Shown here: positions 1 through 13,300 of the stretch, one piece after another | How positions within the stretch are numbered: position 1 is the stretch's first letter | Layout: every line of letters begins with the position of its first letter | DNA from: Tretioscincus oriximinensis | Taxonomy: Eukaryota > Chordata > Lepidosauria > Squamata > Gymnophthalmidae | NCBI GenBank assembly: GCA_022410635.1 | Contig: JAJVDF010000018.1 | Coordinates: 1,294,244 to 1,358,243, forward strand | Direction of reading: 5' to 3' | Length of the DNA stretch: 64,000 nt | Made by a program: the position numbers and the translations under genes | Notes under the pieces: model-generated | Told to the model about the DNA's origin: nothing | Database searches by the model: none | The model's input: the letters and a program-made list of their open reading frames with translations, nothing else

Positions 1-59
1 GAATTTAGTTTAGTTACATCACATGAATTCTAACAAAGAAGGCTTGTAGCCCTTCAGTG

Positions 60-350
60 CTTTGGAATACAGTGTTGCTAACTGACACACCTCAAGTGGG
101 AGACTGTTCCATAGTCTGTAGTTGCCCCCAGGCTATGGAATGGTCTCCCCCTCAAGGTACGTCAGTCACCATCACTGTACTCTTTTAGAAGATCCTTCAA
201 GAGGCACCTCTTTAACCTGGCCTTTGGTTAAAGAAANGATGTTTTCCTTCCCCCCTTCAAATACTTTTTTAATGTGCCGATTTTGTATTTTGATTATTAT
301 CGTTAGGTATAGAGCAGGGTATAAGTATCAATGAAAAGATAAATAAAAAA
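60..350 (+). mobile_element. L2-type LINE 3' end fragment
   Basis: The segment carries the end of an L2 reverse-transcriptase reading frame (a PRLWNSLP-like region, then LL(E/K)DPSRGTSLTWPL, the decayed form of a KTHLFNLAF-type C-terminus), followed by an AT-rich 3' UTR and a tail ending in ataagtatcaatgaaaagat and short A-rich repeats. The same arrangement recurs at 16340-16790 with high similarity (gaagatc.ttcaaga.gcacctcttt). It is interrupted by stops and one N. Confidence 0.7.
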
Positions 351-3300
351 TACTAACAAGAGAAAGATAGACAACCTATGCATTCGTAGACAACCCACCT
401 CACTAGAATTTCTAGACTAAGACTAAAATGGCTATTTCTTTGAAATGGCCACAGGAGAGAAAGAATTAGAAAATTGGCCACTGAAAATGCTCCAGTATGA
501 ATCATATAGTGGTACCTGTATGAATTTGAAGAATTCTTGAAATAGAATTAAGTATTAAAACTTTTTTTAAATACAAACATTTATGTAATGCATTTACACA
601 GACGTAGTATGTATGAAAAGCAAAAGCAGACATTATGCCCAATATTCTAGACAAGCAAATTGTTACATTGATTTATGTTGGCATAGGATACATTTAAGGT
701 GTTTAACGAATGCTGTCATATGTTTGGATTTAGAAATCGGACTTGTTTTTCTTCATTTTTGTAAAATACACCCAGCATGGAAAAGCGATCTGGTTTCATT
801 TCAATAACAATAATTTCTTTTTAACATCGTTTTTAGTTTGTTAAACTAAGCCCTATAAAAACAGTGGTATGTGCAAATACAGGTATGAAGAAGCTGAAAA
901 CTCATAATTGTGTAACTTTTTCCAGGTGGGTAATGCCACACCTTAAGCTATGAAAAATCCAAGCATCTGTAACTTGAGTATACATTCCAAACATCTGCCT
1001 TGCAAATTTAGACTTCAAGTAACTTATTTTTCTTTTTACCCTGAAGGAAGATGATGAAGACAAAAAGCATACATGCACACATTCCATAAAATAAAAGAAC
1101 ATTAATTGCATCTAGCATCTAGCATAATTTAATGGGGAAGGGAGGAACGTTGGATGAGATCAGTTAAGCATACCAGAAAATAGCTTGACTAGCAGAGAAG
1201 ACCTTGACAAATATTTAATACATGAAAAATTTGTTCTTATATTCATTGGAAGGTCGTTAGAAAACAGCATGATTTGTTTCAGTAAACTTCATACTAAATA
1301 GTACCTCCCTTCACATCTGTTAGCATCCAGCTGTTGTAAGAACTTGCTCTGGATGCTCTATCTTTTGAGAGCAGAAATTGTAACATATTATTTTTGTTCC
1401 TCAAAGTGAAGGATAGCTAATTAAGAACAAATGTGATTATGTTCACAGTAATCAATTGTTTGAGGTTAAGTAACTAAGTATAGCCAAGTTAACTGTCATT
1501 CAGTTCAGNCCTATCATAAGTTATTTCCAGTTAAACTCTCTGTCTTACAAGAAGCAGCTTTCGGCAGGGCCCTCATGTTTTCAAGTTGGGTTCACACCCA
1601 TGAGGGAAACAGAAAGAAACCTCATCAGTAGAGTTGATCAGAGAAGGAAAGGAAAGACAGAAATGGAAAGGTTATTTTATCAAATGGGAATGAGGACAAG
1701 TTATTACCCAGCAATCAGTATTTAGAACTGCCCTGACTGCCCAATAAGGGTAAAGTAATGAGTACCATGACAGATGGTTATTAATCAAGTTGACCATAAT
1801 TTTTACCATACCCAAAAATTGAACNGACTTCTATTTCTCTCCTTAAAAATATAAGAAGTCATTACTGTAAAGGAATTATCAAGGACACAAGGCCTGTACT
1901 CGTCTGCCATAGCATAAGAGACAGCAGCCCCCTGGCCTTTTCCAGGTCCCCCTTGACCTGGTATCTTCTTAAGGAGTTTTTAAAAGGCTCCAAAGGTTTC
2001 ACATTCAATGAAGTGGCTAATTATTTCTTAATAATTTCCCCAAGCAACTATTGTATTACTGATTCTTGCAATCCTTGCCCAGTATTCCCCNATATCCATA
2101 TGAACACAATACTGGGAAGGCCAGTTTGGGGGTCAAAGTTTCAAGACTTCAGAAATAGGAAATACCTTCTGTTCAAAACCAATCAATACACCATAAATAA
2201 GCACTTGAAAAGCAAAGACTATAGTGTCTTGAATTTCTTCTGTCAGAAGTTAATAAGATCAGATCCCATTTTTGGTACCTATGAGAGATTATTGAAACTG
2301 CTTTCTCATTAACACCTCCTTTTGTGGTATGTAAAATGTAAGTTATTAAGAATATTAAAAATTTGATGAATTAAAAGAAGTGTAGGACTGGGCAAGTGTA
2401 GGACAGGTTGGCAGGTACCCTCAACGTATATATTNCCACTTTAACCTTACAAAAGCATTTGTTGCCTTCTAAATGGTACTGGTTGATGCCACGGACCTCT
2501 TTTCAAGCTGCCTTTTTCTCATTGTGAGAACACAGTCTGTCTCAATGTAATGCTAAATAAATTATATACTACAGGCATCTTTCTGCTGACAACTTTGTTT
2601 CCCCAAAATGTAACACATTTGTAAACATTCCATGAGAATACATCAATTCATCCAATCAGTGTTGCTACATTCAATGGCAAAATAACAATAGAGTATAACA
2701 TTTACTAATAATTTAGCAACAGGATATCTTTCTTTGTCATTGTTCCTTATTTATGTTAAAAAGATTACAGCCTTGAGGAACTGAAGTTAAACAGGAAGGA
2801 TTTTCCCCCAGATAAAATTTACTGTAGACCCTAACAGTGCAGTTAATATATCAGGAACAAAGTGATTCTTTTTCATTTTTCCTTTCTTCTTTTCTTTCTC
2901 TCAGTAACTGTGGCAAAGTAAAGAGCATAGGTAGAAATCCAAATTTGTGCCAATAATTTATTGTGCTTTAAGTGTCTTAGTCCAGTTCTTTAGGACTGAA
3001 GACTGTTTAAAAGCATATGTGTGACCATTGCACAATTTTGACAAAGAAGAGATTTTGCTTTCTAAATTTGTTTATAAACTGCTTTGGGAACTTTTCAAGC
3101 TTGAACAATCAGTTTTAAATGTCAAATATGTGCAAATTTGGTTTGATTTAGAATGGTTCAAATTGAGCTGAGCCAGTCCTCTTTGATTCAAACCAATTTA
3201 GGAACTTTCAGACTAGATTCTCACTTTGACTAGGGAATAGTCCGAACCATTAGCAAGAGCGAAACTCCTACATTGCAAATTGTTTTACTATCCCCGGTCA

Positions 3301-5289
3301 TCCCAGAATCATACTTAAGCTTACCAGAAATTTGTCTTGTGTGGATTGTATTTAAGTAGTCCATAATCATTCCTGTCTCTTGAAAACATGTCTACAGGAA
3401 ATGCAGTGCTTATATTCCAGTCTTTCTATGGTCTACATTACTGGATGTGCTCCCCACTATGATTGGGTGGGAAATGTCACAGTATTTACTCTCACCTTAC
3501 CATGTTGGGGTGGGCAACCAAGCACGGAGCAGACAAAAAGGCTAGGATACAGCCTTTTTACTTCCATGGTTCTGATTCTAGGAGCAATAATGCTTATGCC
3601 TTCAGCAAAAGATGGGAAACATTTCTCCCAGTCAGTAGATACAAATGGTTCCCAACCATTCCTGAAGGTAAGTGTAACCTGTGTGAATGGAACGGTTCAA
3701 TTTGAACTCTTCTAAATTGGTCGCATCTGGTCCTTTAAATAGGGGCTTTTCTCAATGTATTTCAATGTTTTTTAAACGTTCATGAATTTTTCAAGAAGAA
3801 AGATGTGCTTTTGGCAGCATCATGTTAGAAGGGATTGGAACAAGTAAATATGCTTCTGGGCTCTGTATAAACATTCCTCATTAAAATGAAAAGATGATCC
3901 TGTTAAAATATGGGCTTTTCCTGCCTTTTAGAAATGCATTCCAGAATAGCCCTTTGTATTAGAGAAATATTATGTTTGCTTCTTGAGAAAAACAGTATTG
4001 GTGGGATTAGCAAATGTTGAGAACAGTTTAAGGAGTCGATTCTTGAAAGTATCCCACCCCAGCTGAACTGACAAGAAATTCTGGCTGGATTTGAAAAGCA
4101 TGCTTTTATATTCCAAGGATGATCTACATCCACCATTGAAAATAAGCAAGTGATATCATATTGTTAAGCAAAATTCCCTTAGCAACTAATTCAATATTTA
4201 TAGGGAAAGAGGCCAAATGAGGGGAGCCAAACTTCATGTCTCTACATGAGCTATTACTGTGCATTCATTGGCCTATTCTGTGCAATAATTGTTGCAGCAG
4301 CTTTTGCCTTCCGTGAGTTGTTATTCTGTTTTGTTTACAAAGAGCAACTTATCCCATTTTCACTTAACAAACTTCAGTGGAGCTTGTCTAAAAAGCTAGC
4401 ACATACATGAGATTTGGGGGGATAACGTAATATGGGCTTCAATTGCAATCATTTTTCTTAATGGGAAAATACTGTAGAAAAAAGTAAAACCACAAAGATC
4501 ATAAAACTAATTAAATTCTTGGACTCAATTTAAAGTTACAGTCGTCATCATTTTTAACAGTTCTCGATTGCATTTTTCAAAGAGATCTTCTAGTTTGTCC
4601 TTGAAAATCACACTACTGGTAACAGTAAATAGGATTCCATTCTGTACTTGATCAGTAAACCAAATCAAGTAGTTCCCTTGTAATCTTGGTCTGCATCAAA
4701 CTAATATAATTCCTCATAAATATCCTAAGGATTCCCATCTCAGTTTACCATTAGACCAGACTGAAGAGGTCTACTATCACCTCACACTGTCTGTTCTGCC
4801 TGGTCAAAGTGCTCCCACATCTGATCTGGAACAAAAAGCTTCCAAACCACTTTGTTCAAAGATCGTTAANGGAGATTTTGCCTTCTAAGACAGTTTAACC
4901 TGCATTCATGCATTGAATGCAATCAAGGAGCAATAGAGGCTTGGACCAGTTGTTGGCAGGAATTTGTGTTACTTGAGTTGAAGATGGGGATATGTTCCAA
5001 TGGTTGTATGGGGCTTGAGATAGGCCAGATGCCATCCTCATATTCTCATTGACTCACATTTTATCTCATAACAGAGCAGACTGGGAATGTTGAACAGTTT
5101 CAAGATTAGTCATGGTAGTTTCAATGTTTGGGACCAATTGGCTTAGTTGGTTAGCAAATTATATCCTATCTACATGTTGTAAAAAATAAAGTCTTTGCCA
5201 CTGATAAGTCTATAAGAGTCTTATAGGTATTATTGGAGCCCCTATAATTTTGCTATCATTGGTTTAAGTTTATTATCTCTTATGTTTGG
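351..5289. other. Non-coding stretch, nothing firm recognised
   Basis: AT-rich unique or very old repeat-derived sequence with isolated Ns at 1509, 1825, 2091 and near 2435 and 4870. Open frames such as 1953-2312 and 3380-3715 have no recognisable domain and no splice context that links to the glypican. Confidence 0.5.
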
Positions 5290-5530
5290 ATACCTATCTG
5301 GGTGATCGGGTTTCGAAGCCCTGTGTCAGACGTGGGGAGGGGTGAGCACCTTCCACTAGCCTGTAGCTCTAGCCAACCCAGCTATTCGAAAGCATGAATT
5401 GTAAGAAATTGCAACTGACGGCAAGTAGATACATGGGAACCACCACAGGGAATGTAAGGCTTTGGGGGAAAATACCCTTGTAAGCCGCTTTGAGTTCCTT
5501 TGAAAGGTGAGAAAAGCAGTGTATAAGAAC
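5290..5530 (+). mobile_element. tRNA-derived SINE fragments
   Basis: gggtttcgaagccctg resembles a Pol III B box (GGTTCGANNCC). It is followed by a body typical of a reptile SINE (gccaacccagctattcgaaa, agcatgaattgtaagaaatt, ggcaagtagatacatggga). Then comes a Sauria-type SINE 3' end (taagccgctttgagttcctt...agcagtgtataag) that runs into the CTT/GTT repeat. It appears to be two SINE bodies joined. Family names are from memory. Confidence 0.6.
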
Positions 5531-5628
5531 CTCCTTCTTGTTGTTCTTCTTCTTGTTGTTCTTCTTCTTGTTCTTCTTCTTGTTCTTCTTCTTGTTGTTG
5601 TTCTCCTTCTTCTTCTTCTTCTTCTTCT
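5530..5628. repeat. CTT/GTT trinucleotide microsatellite
   Basis: About 100 bp of mixed CTT, GTT and TTC triplets forming the 3' tail of the SINE just upstream. Read on the minus strand it yields artificial Arg/Lys/Asn-rich open frames that should not be annotated as proteins. Confidence 0.95.
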
Positions 5629-5639
5629 GTATATGTGTA

Positions 5640-6504
5640 ATGAGGGGCCCTGAATTGATTTCATTATCATTATCAGTATCATCCACATATTATATCAATT
5701 ACTAGCAAAAATCGTTTGAGGAATTCCATTGGGTTCTGTGACAGGAGAAAATAAAATAGAACACCAAGAAGCACTGCATACCACTAGATGAAATAGGTTG
5801 ATTGTTGTTACTGTTATTGTCTAATACATACTTTATGCCTAGGACATCATTATTATAGTCAGAATGATTTTCTCTCTTTAATAGCATGCAGATGGGTCTG
5901 CTCCTCCACAGCATTAAGGAAAACTGAATAACATCAAGGGTATGATTGATTCTGCACATGAGCTTTATGACTTCTAAATTCAGATTACAGACTAACTACT
6001 TAAGAAGAATGAACTGAAAGGTTCATTGATGTGTTGAAGGAGTGACAAATCCATGCAAGAAAAAAGTGGATCTGAGCAACCATCTCTTCACCAGGCCAAA
6101 AGCAACCTGGAAAATGTTTGTGGGAAGTGGGGAGGCAGCTTGTAGCATACTGTAGATCAAGATGACAGGATGACGTTTTTGTTGTTCCTACAAAGTTACG
6201 TTTCAGTTCACGGTGTTCCACTGATTGCAATTTATTTAAGTGAGTCTTCTATGGGTGATTCAATACTGACCAGTAAACTGGATCAGCAAGAGTACTAGAA
6301 GTTATTTTTCCATGTGCTGGTGTGGTCTAAGGGAGGCTCCAGGTGTACAGTAAAGAGGCTCAGTAAATATTTACTGATCTTTTAAATAAAACCGGTGAAG
6401 GATCTTACTATGTCCCAGGTCAGACAGCCTAAGGACAGTGTTTGGTACCTTCATTTTATTTACAGGCCTAAGGTTTGTATTTTTATTTCCTGGGTTTAAA
6501 TCCA
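5640..6504. other. Non-coding stretch, nothing firm recognised
   Basis: No gene or classified repeat is seen. A short phrase tggtgtggtctaaggga near 6320-6340 recurs near 9232-9250, which suggests an unclassified dispersed repeat. Confidence 0.4.
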
Positions 6505-6960
6505 AGGAAGGAGGGAGGCTGAGCCCAAGAGAGGGTGTGTGGCTTTCTCTCTGTCCAGATGGGAGGGGGACCCAGTGATGGAGTATCCAATCAAGTGGCA
6601 GGCTGGTCCTATAAAGCTAGACCTGCCCATTGCCTGAGGCCCTTCTGCCGACACACATGGAGCCTGTGGAAGCTCTGAGTGGGAAGGGACGGTCTTAAAA
6701 CTATCCTGCCTTGTATTTAAGGGGGATTAGAGANGTTAATAGGTTGAGGGACAGAAGCCTTGCAGTGAGATCCTTTGTAATTGGATGCTCATGGGCTTAG
6801 GGACTTCTGCTCCTGAGGATGGTGTGTGATTCACTCTGAGTTCTCGTATTATTCTTTTATTTCCCGACCACTTTAATCTTGTTGTGTTCTACAATAAACT
6901 TGTTGGTTTTTGGAAACGTATATTTTACCTCAGAATTCTTCTTTTCATAATTCTCTCTTA
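6505..6960 (+). mobile_element. Possible solo LTR (retroelement)
   Basis: A GC-richer block has a TATA-like tataaag at 6610-6616 and an AATAAA at 6893-6898 followed by a T/G-rich downstream element (cttgttggtttttgg). That promoter-to-polyadenylation order and spacing resembles an LTR. I could not find paired TG...CA ends or a target duplication, and there is no gag-pol remnant next to it. An old host promoter-like sequence or chance is possible. Confidence 0.3.
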
Positions 6961-7734
6961 TTAGTTAAGGGTGTGGAAGGCTGGCAATAAAGTCTTTCTC
7001 CCTCTATGTGTTGGGGATAGTAGGCCTTCCCTGTGACTGACATAAGCATTCTAACTTATACGATTTGCAGGTCACTATGCATATCTGTGCATAGTCACAG
7101 AAAAACATAGTGTAGGAGGGGAGGCTGTACAATAATCTCTCTTTTTCATGCTATTTCAGAATCTGTTTGACAACATTCACTGCCAAGCACTGTCAAGCAG
7201 TGCTATGACATATGGCCATATTGGTGGCCATTGATCAAGCTGTCAGGCCTTAAATGGCAAGTGACATGATCCAGGAGTGTATTTGCAAGCAGCCAGTGTG
7301 ACGGGCCCCATAGGGGCCCACTGTTTTTGGTGGTCTTTCTTATCACAGCCTAAGACTAAAAAAAAGCATCTCCAAAGCATTTACTTGTTACCATCACACC
7401 TCTAATTCCATGTGTATGGCCAAAAATGTACTTCCAAAGGACATTTCGAGTCACTTTCTTTACTGTAATGCTATTGCCTACAAGCCACAGGTGCAAGCTG
7501 TATGGCAGCATCACAGCTATGGACTTCTTCCTTTTCTGATAACTTACTGTGTTTAATTATAAGAGATAGAGTCTACTGTAAATCAAGAAAGTTACCACCA
7601 AGAACAAGAGGATGCCTGAGCAAGTATGCTAGTAGGTTTCAGAAATCGAACATTTTTCTTTTAAAAAAAAGTGGGAGACGGGGAGGGACATAAACTTTAG
7701 GAAATTAAATGNAACAGAATAAAAAGAGATTCCA

Positions 7735-7815
7735 GCAAGCGGGTCTTTTAGCATCTTAGAGACTAAGAAGACAATGGTAGGCAGCATGACCTTTCATAGG
7801 CAAGAATACTTATTC
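7735..7815 (-). mobile_element. Penelope-like element end fragment
   Basis: On the minus strand this reads as the decayed 3' end of a reptile Penelope-like element: a tgcctac/cataagc-type core followed by tagtctctaagatgctaaaa. Other copies in this window are at 8453-8545, 42562-42735, 48600-48685, 49345-49425 and 52958-53045. Confidence 0.55.
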
Positions 7816-8258
7816 AAATGCAAATAAAAGATGAAAAAAATCAAAGAATATGTCACTCAAAATATGTATCCCAAAATCATGGAATTTTATTTGAAAATTG
7901 TAAATGAATTCAAAGTATCCTGCTTTATCAAAACAAAGAAATGCAGAGGTGCTAAATTAATTATTTGCCATTGTCTCCATGGCCAAAAATCTATGGCACA
8001 TTCCTGAGCCTAAACTTTCTCAAGAAAGAGAAGAGAAAGAGATCTTTCTCAAGAAAGATTCACTGATGGGTCACATTTATCCAAGACTTATTAAAGATCA
8101 AATGTGAAACTGTAAAACTAATGTTTATAGTCAAGCTTTGGTTTGCATTCCCCCAAACTGGAAAGAAGCCAAGAAAATCCAAGTTTTCAAAAAGGTATTC
8201 AGGAAATTATAGGCCTACTAGTGTAACATCTGCTCTGGGAAAACAGGTGAAAAACACT

Positions 8259-8298
8259 ACTGAAGATAAAATTACCTTATTGAAGATAAAATTACCAA
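8259..8298. repeat. 20-bp tandem duplication
   Basis: Two adjacent copies of a 20-bp unit whose shared core is tgaagataaaattacc. A simple local duplication. Confidence 0.9.
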
Positions 8299-8452
8299 GG
8301 ACATATGGAGAAAAAAACAGACAGAATGGCTTTCTGGAAAGTAGATTTTATGTAGCACTTTAAAGTTTCTAGAAAGTGTCAATAGACATTATGTGTTTGA
8401 TCTTTTGTTAAAAGTATTTCATCAGAGATTTAACAGTTCCTTGTATTTTAGT

Positions 8453-8545
8453 TGAATTCAGAGAAATAGCCATGTTAATCTGGATTCAGAATATCTAATA
8501 AGGGAAACTAATAAAAGCACTTTATAGACTAACGTAACACCGTAT
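8453..8545 (-). mobile_element. Penelope-like element terminal fragment
   Basis: The phrases aatagccatgttaatctgga and aaagcactttatagactaac correspond, in the reverse orientation, to the outer end of the family (ctttaaggtgcta... then the tagtctg...acggctac-type terminus). Degenerate. Confidence 0.5.
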
Positions 8546-9044
8546 CTACTTTTTTTTTGTTAGTTTCTAACATAGCTACAAGAACCCTTGCAGAAAGTTA
8601 CTGATAGAATGGAAAAGAAGAAATTAGCTGCTACATCATGTATGTAAAAATAAATCAAGGTTATGAACAGAACAACCTTCTGTGTCACTTTNTGTAGCTT
8701 GCAGAGTTGCATCTATTAAAAGCAAAGAGATAAAATTTGGGAAAGAAATTCAGAATCATAAGTTGAAGTAATGTGAGATTTTTAAAATGCTTTTTTTTAA
8801 AAAAAATAGAAGATTAGAGGAAACAATGTCCACTAACCTCCTTTGAACAGGTTCTTCATTCAATTTCTGCCAACATTGTATAGGCAATAGCTAAGATTAT
8901 GGGCACTTATCAGAACAATACATGATGCATCAATGTCCCTTCCCATGTTTTCAGTAGCAGAGGTTCTCAACATATGCCCTATATGCCCTGGTGCAGAAAG
9001 ACCTTATGAAATAGTTTTAAAATACTGACAGTATGGCCCCTAAG

Positions 9045-9165
9045 TCACACATTTGTTTTTAAACCATTTTCAGTCCACAAGATCTAGACTAAACCGGGGG
9101 GAGGGGGATTCTTACTCCTGTTTTCAAAGGCTTTAGATGCTTTAAAATCTTGTGTCTGACCAGGA
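9045..9165. repeat. Foldback repeat, unclassified family A
   Basis: The left arm gtcacacatttgtttttaaa ccattttcagtcc is matched in inverse orientation by the right end (gctttaaaatcttgtgtctgacc), with a G-rich centre. It is related to copies at 28917-29046 and 11200-11265. The target duplication was not identifiable. Confidence 0.45.
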
Positions 9166-9715
9166 TCTTAGGTTTGAAACCATAAAGCGATTTGGCACTG
9201 GCCAATAGATAAGACCAGCAAATTCATTTCTGGTGTGGTCTAAGGGAAAATTCTGGGTGGAAGGGAGGCCCGTAATATACCCTTGGATTTTGCTGTTCTG
9301 TGGCGATTTCTAAGCAACACAGATGATAACATTAATCTCTCCAATACTGTGTTTTTCTAGTGCACAGGTTGCAAGGAAAGTTGCTGCAGTCATCTGCTTA
9401 TTGTGGCACAATATCAATACCCAGTGCTTATGTTAATAGCTTAATAAAAACAGAGTCGGAGAAAGTTCTTTGGGCTGCAAACCAGTGGAGTCTGTTTTTT
9501 TGTTCTACTTTATTATCTCTAAAGGTAATAATTCTGTTCTCTGTATTACAAAATAAATTTGCTGCTCTTCTTGGCATAGCTTTTTGACTGAAGATTTATG
9601 CGGGGGAGAGTTGTCCATATCTGTAGCAGACATGGACATCTAACGAAGCAGATGTGGGATAAGCAAATCTGGCTGCATCAACTACAGGGAAAGATCTTTG
9701 TACACAGTGTGGCGG

Positions 9716-10300
9716 TTATATCTTGTAGATGTATGTAGATTGGCAGTTAGGACAGGCCACTGGCAGAGGCCAATAGGGCAGACATAGAGAGGGAGTCTTG
9801 TATCTCTTCTTTGGTGTCCCTCTGTTGCAGTGGCCAGTGCCAAGAGCATCATACAGTGCAGTCTTGAGTAGGCAATGATCCTTCATCCTAGAAATAAGTC
9901 CTGCCCAATGCAGCTTCTTCCTTACTAGCATGGCTTCAATGCTTGTGTCTTCCACCAGTTGAAGGACTGTGGTACTGGTGATGCTCATTCCAGTGGATGT
10001 GCAGGATTGTACAGGTGCAGTGCTGATGAAAATGCTCAAGAAATCACAAGTGCTGCTGGTATCCATGTCTCAGACCCATGCACAAGAGAGTGGGCAGCAC
10101 AACAGAACTGAATACATTGATCTTTGTGCTTTTCTTCAGATGTTTGTTATTCCAGACGCTTTTATACAGTCTATAAATGTACTGTGTGCCTTTGCTAGCC
10201 TGTTATAAATCTCTTTATCAGTCTTGACATCTGAAGTGTTGATGCATCCCAGTTAGTGAACTGTACTGAGGGAGAAAATACATCAATATAGATAGCATAT
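9716..10300 (-). pseudogene. Decayed non-LTR retrotransposon RT C-terminal region
   Basis: On the minus strand, despite frameshifts, the following blocks appear in order: KTDKEIYNRLAKAHSTF (about 10175-10225), then TSIEAMLVRKKLHWAGLISR, then MKDHCLLKTALYDALGTGHC and NRGTPKKRYK (about 9800-9945). This order (D.EI..RL.KA, then TS(I/L)EA.(L/V)....L(R/H)WAGH(V/I).RM.D.RLPK, then GKKRYKD) is the C-terminal part of a common animal LINE polymerase, probably RTE-like. The reading frame is broken, so it is inactive. The clade assignment is from memory and less certain than the LINE call. Confidence 0.7.
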
Positions 10301-13300
10301 CTTTTCATCATTTCGCTATAGGCATTTTACACTCAGATATAGGCATTATCTGGCAAGGTGACACAAAGACTGTGCCCACAAGTTGGTGACATAGGGTGTT
10401 CTGAAAAGGAATTCTTGTTCTAATCCTGGGAAAGGACATAGAGCATCCATTCCACACCTCCTCCTCCTTCATCATCTTCAGAGCTGATACCTCAACAGCA
10501 GAAATGAGCTGGCAACCAAGGTCTCCTCTACAAACCAGGTATCTTTAAACACTATCTTTAACTATTATATGGGTACATCTGTTATCCAAAAAAGTGTGTT
10601 GCTTCTTTTAGAAATGCTGGAGATTATTGACTCTCTGTTGACCTTTATGAACAGTGAATAAGTATGCTCCAAAATATGTTCCAATTAATAACACAGAATG
10701 TTTGTATAATGCTTTCATTATTGCTAACTCTATAAGACTTTACTGTAGTAATAAGAAAGAAACATCAACAATCCTCATGAACAGCCATACCTACGTCTTT
10801 TTCTTGCCAAAGATAACGTGTAGTTTGCTGAACCTACTTTCATGGATATTTTAGGGCTTGAACTACACTGCTCAACATTCTAGACAATTGCTATATTGGT
10901 AACCTTGATACTAATATTGCCAATTTTTGACTCTTTCTGCAGGGGGGTTTCATTTGATTCCAATCTGAGCCTCCATAATCGACTTCTGTACTTCATTGAT
11001 CCACACACCAAGGCAGATCTGTGACCCTCTGTCTTTGACAGTCTGATGCATTCTGTCTGTGATAGATGGAGCATGATTCAGATCAGGGAGATCCTGATCA
11101 GGATCACTGGTAGAACCATTTAAACAAATCTCCCAGTGGACTAGCAGGAGTCACATGTGTTCATGTTTAGTGAGGGGTGCCTTTCCCAGACTGAATCATA
11201 CATGTGTTTTTTAAACTAACTTCAGTTCTGAAGAACTGGACTGATCACCAGAAATAAAAGCGGTTTTTTTTTTCTGGCTGTTTTTTTTTCCCAGGACTAA
11301 AACCATAAATGTTAATGCTGCCTTAGGCTACTTTATTCCTAGAATTCAGAACCTAGATCCAGAGTCCACACATGCTTCAGGGCCAGGCCAAATGACAATG
11401 TTCCGGACCATGTCTTTCCATGGTACAAACAAGTGAACTTGGCTGCTATGAAGATATGTGTGGAAAGGGCCTTAGATTTTTACCGATAACATATTTATGT
11501 TTGAAAACAGCTTTTGAACTTCCTTGGAGTTTTTAAGCTTATGTTTTGTGCTTGGCAACTCAATTCTGCTGTGCATGCTTCGTCAAGCAGCTGTATACTA
11601 AGGTCAGTCTCATGAGATGTCCAACTTTCCCCAGTATTCAATGTGCAGAGATTGCTACACCCTCCTTGGGGATCAAGCAGTACAGCTGCTTCATGTGTAG
11701 TGGAGCTGTGCTTTTAGTAACTGCCTCAGGATATATCTCAAAAAGTAAGGCTTTTATTGACTACGCACTTAGATTTGTATAGCTATCTGTAGCAATAATC
11801 CCTGTTTGGACAAAAAGCTTGCAATTTCCTGTTTTGGAAAAGATAAATAGAATAGAAATGTGTTTTGCAAAAACCACAATACTGTTTTGCTTCTTCACAA
11901 AAACCAAGTATTCCATATTGCCATTCTTAAATTATCAAAGACTGAGTGGCATAAAAGGCAAAAATGAATAAATAAATAGATTTTGCAAGAAATGGCTGAT
12001 ATAAAGCATGAATAATTTACGAGAACAAAATTAACCTTGTAAAATAGATTCTTAATTACAATAACTTTCAACCATCTGTCATTTTTATTCATGTAGCAGT
12101 ATCAGAACAGCCTCATCGTCTGCGGAATGTAGAGCTTTTCATCAGATGAAGCTAAAAAAGTAAACATACAAATGAATGGATTTTAGTTTACTAAACAGCG
12201 CATCACGTGTGTGCTGATAACAAAGCTCAGTCCATTACAGTCATTCTAGCACGTCTTCAATTACATTAGGGTCTGGTATTCATTTGTACTAAAAAAAATC
12301 TGTCTTCCAACTGAATCAATTTTTCATGGCGAATTACAAGATGACTCTTGTTTTCCAGTTGTAGTTAATGACTGTGCATGCAATATAATTTGACAGTGTA
12401 AACGTAAAACAGTTCCAAACAGTAAGAATATTTCATCAATGTATGCATTCTGCAGAATCTGCATTTTGCTTGCAGGTAGAGAAGAGGTGGGAGTAAGGGT
12501 TGCTCTTCCATGCTGGACACGTTATTATTGTTATCATTACAGACACTGGTTCTTTAGCTGGTATAAGTCTAAATTTAACATGCTTAGGTGCTGTCCACAG
12601 AGAGAGAGAGTCAGCCCCCCTCTGAATGCTATTTGTAGCGATTTAATGAAAAATGCTTTCTGTTCAAGAATTCCCAGATACAAATAGTGGGCCATTGTAT
12701 GAAATCATGTTGTGACCTGATTCAGCACCAATATGTTCTTATGAGTTATTGTCAAGAAATTATGTGGTGTTCAGACATAAAAAGGGATGCCTCAGAGGTG
12801 CCTCATAGTGACAAAAATTATACAGAGATAGAAAAGTCTGAGATACCTTGGATTTAAGTTGAGATTATTCACACATACCAGTCTGTTCTCCATTTATTCT
12901 GTGGTCAAAAAAGCAGATTAGAGAAAGTTTGGGAACATCGAATACCACATACCTTTTTTGTTCTGTCTTGTTGTGCCACAAATAGCATGTGGCACTTCAT
13001 GTTCTCAAGTGTTCTCTAATCTACTTTTCTTCACAGAATGTTTAGGAGAAAGTGTAAGAGCAGATTTATATGTGTGAACAATAGCAGCACAAGGCTTCTC
13101 AAAAATTCCATATTTGTTGTGCTCAGCAAATGATGTAAAGTATTGACATCATGTGTATGCAGATTCAAGCCTTTTGCAGTTGACCAGTAGAGATGTTGTC
13201 AATTCTTAGTGCTCAGTCCAAAGGTGTTTTGGATATTTATTCTGCCTATATCAGAATCCCAATAATAAAGAAGAACAATATAAAACCCCAACATTAAAAA

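Noticed and set aside
3380..3715. 111-codon frame with hydrophobic stretch
   Set aside because: Overlaps a second frame, has no family signature and no glypican relation.
5356..5688. Arg/Lys-rich frames of about 110 codons on the minus strand
   Set aside because: Translation of a CTT/GTT microsatellite plus a SINE tail.
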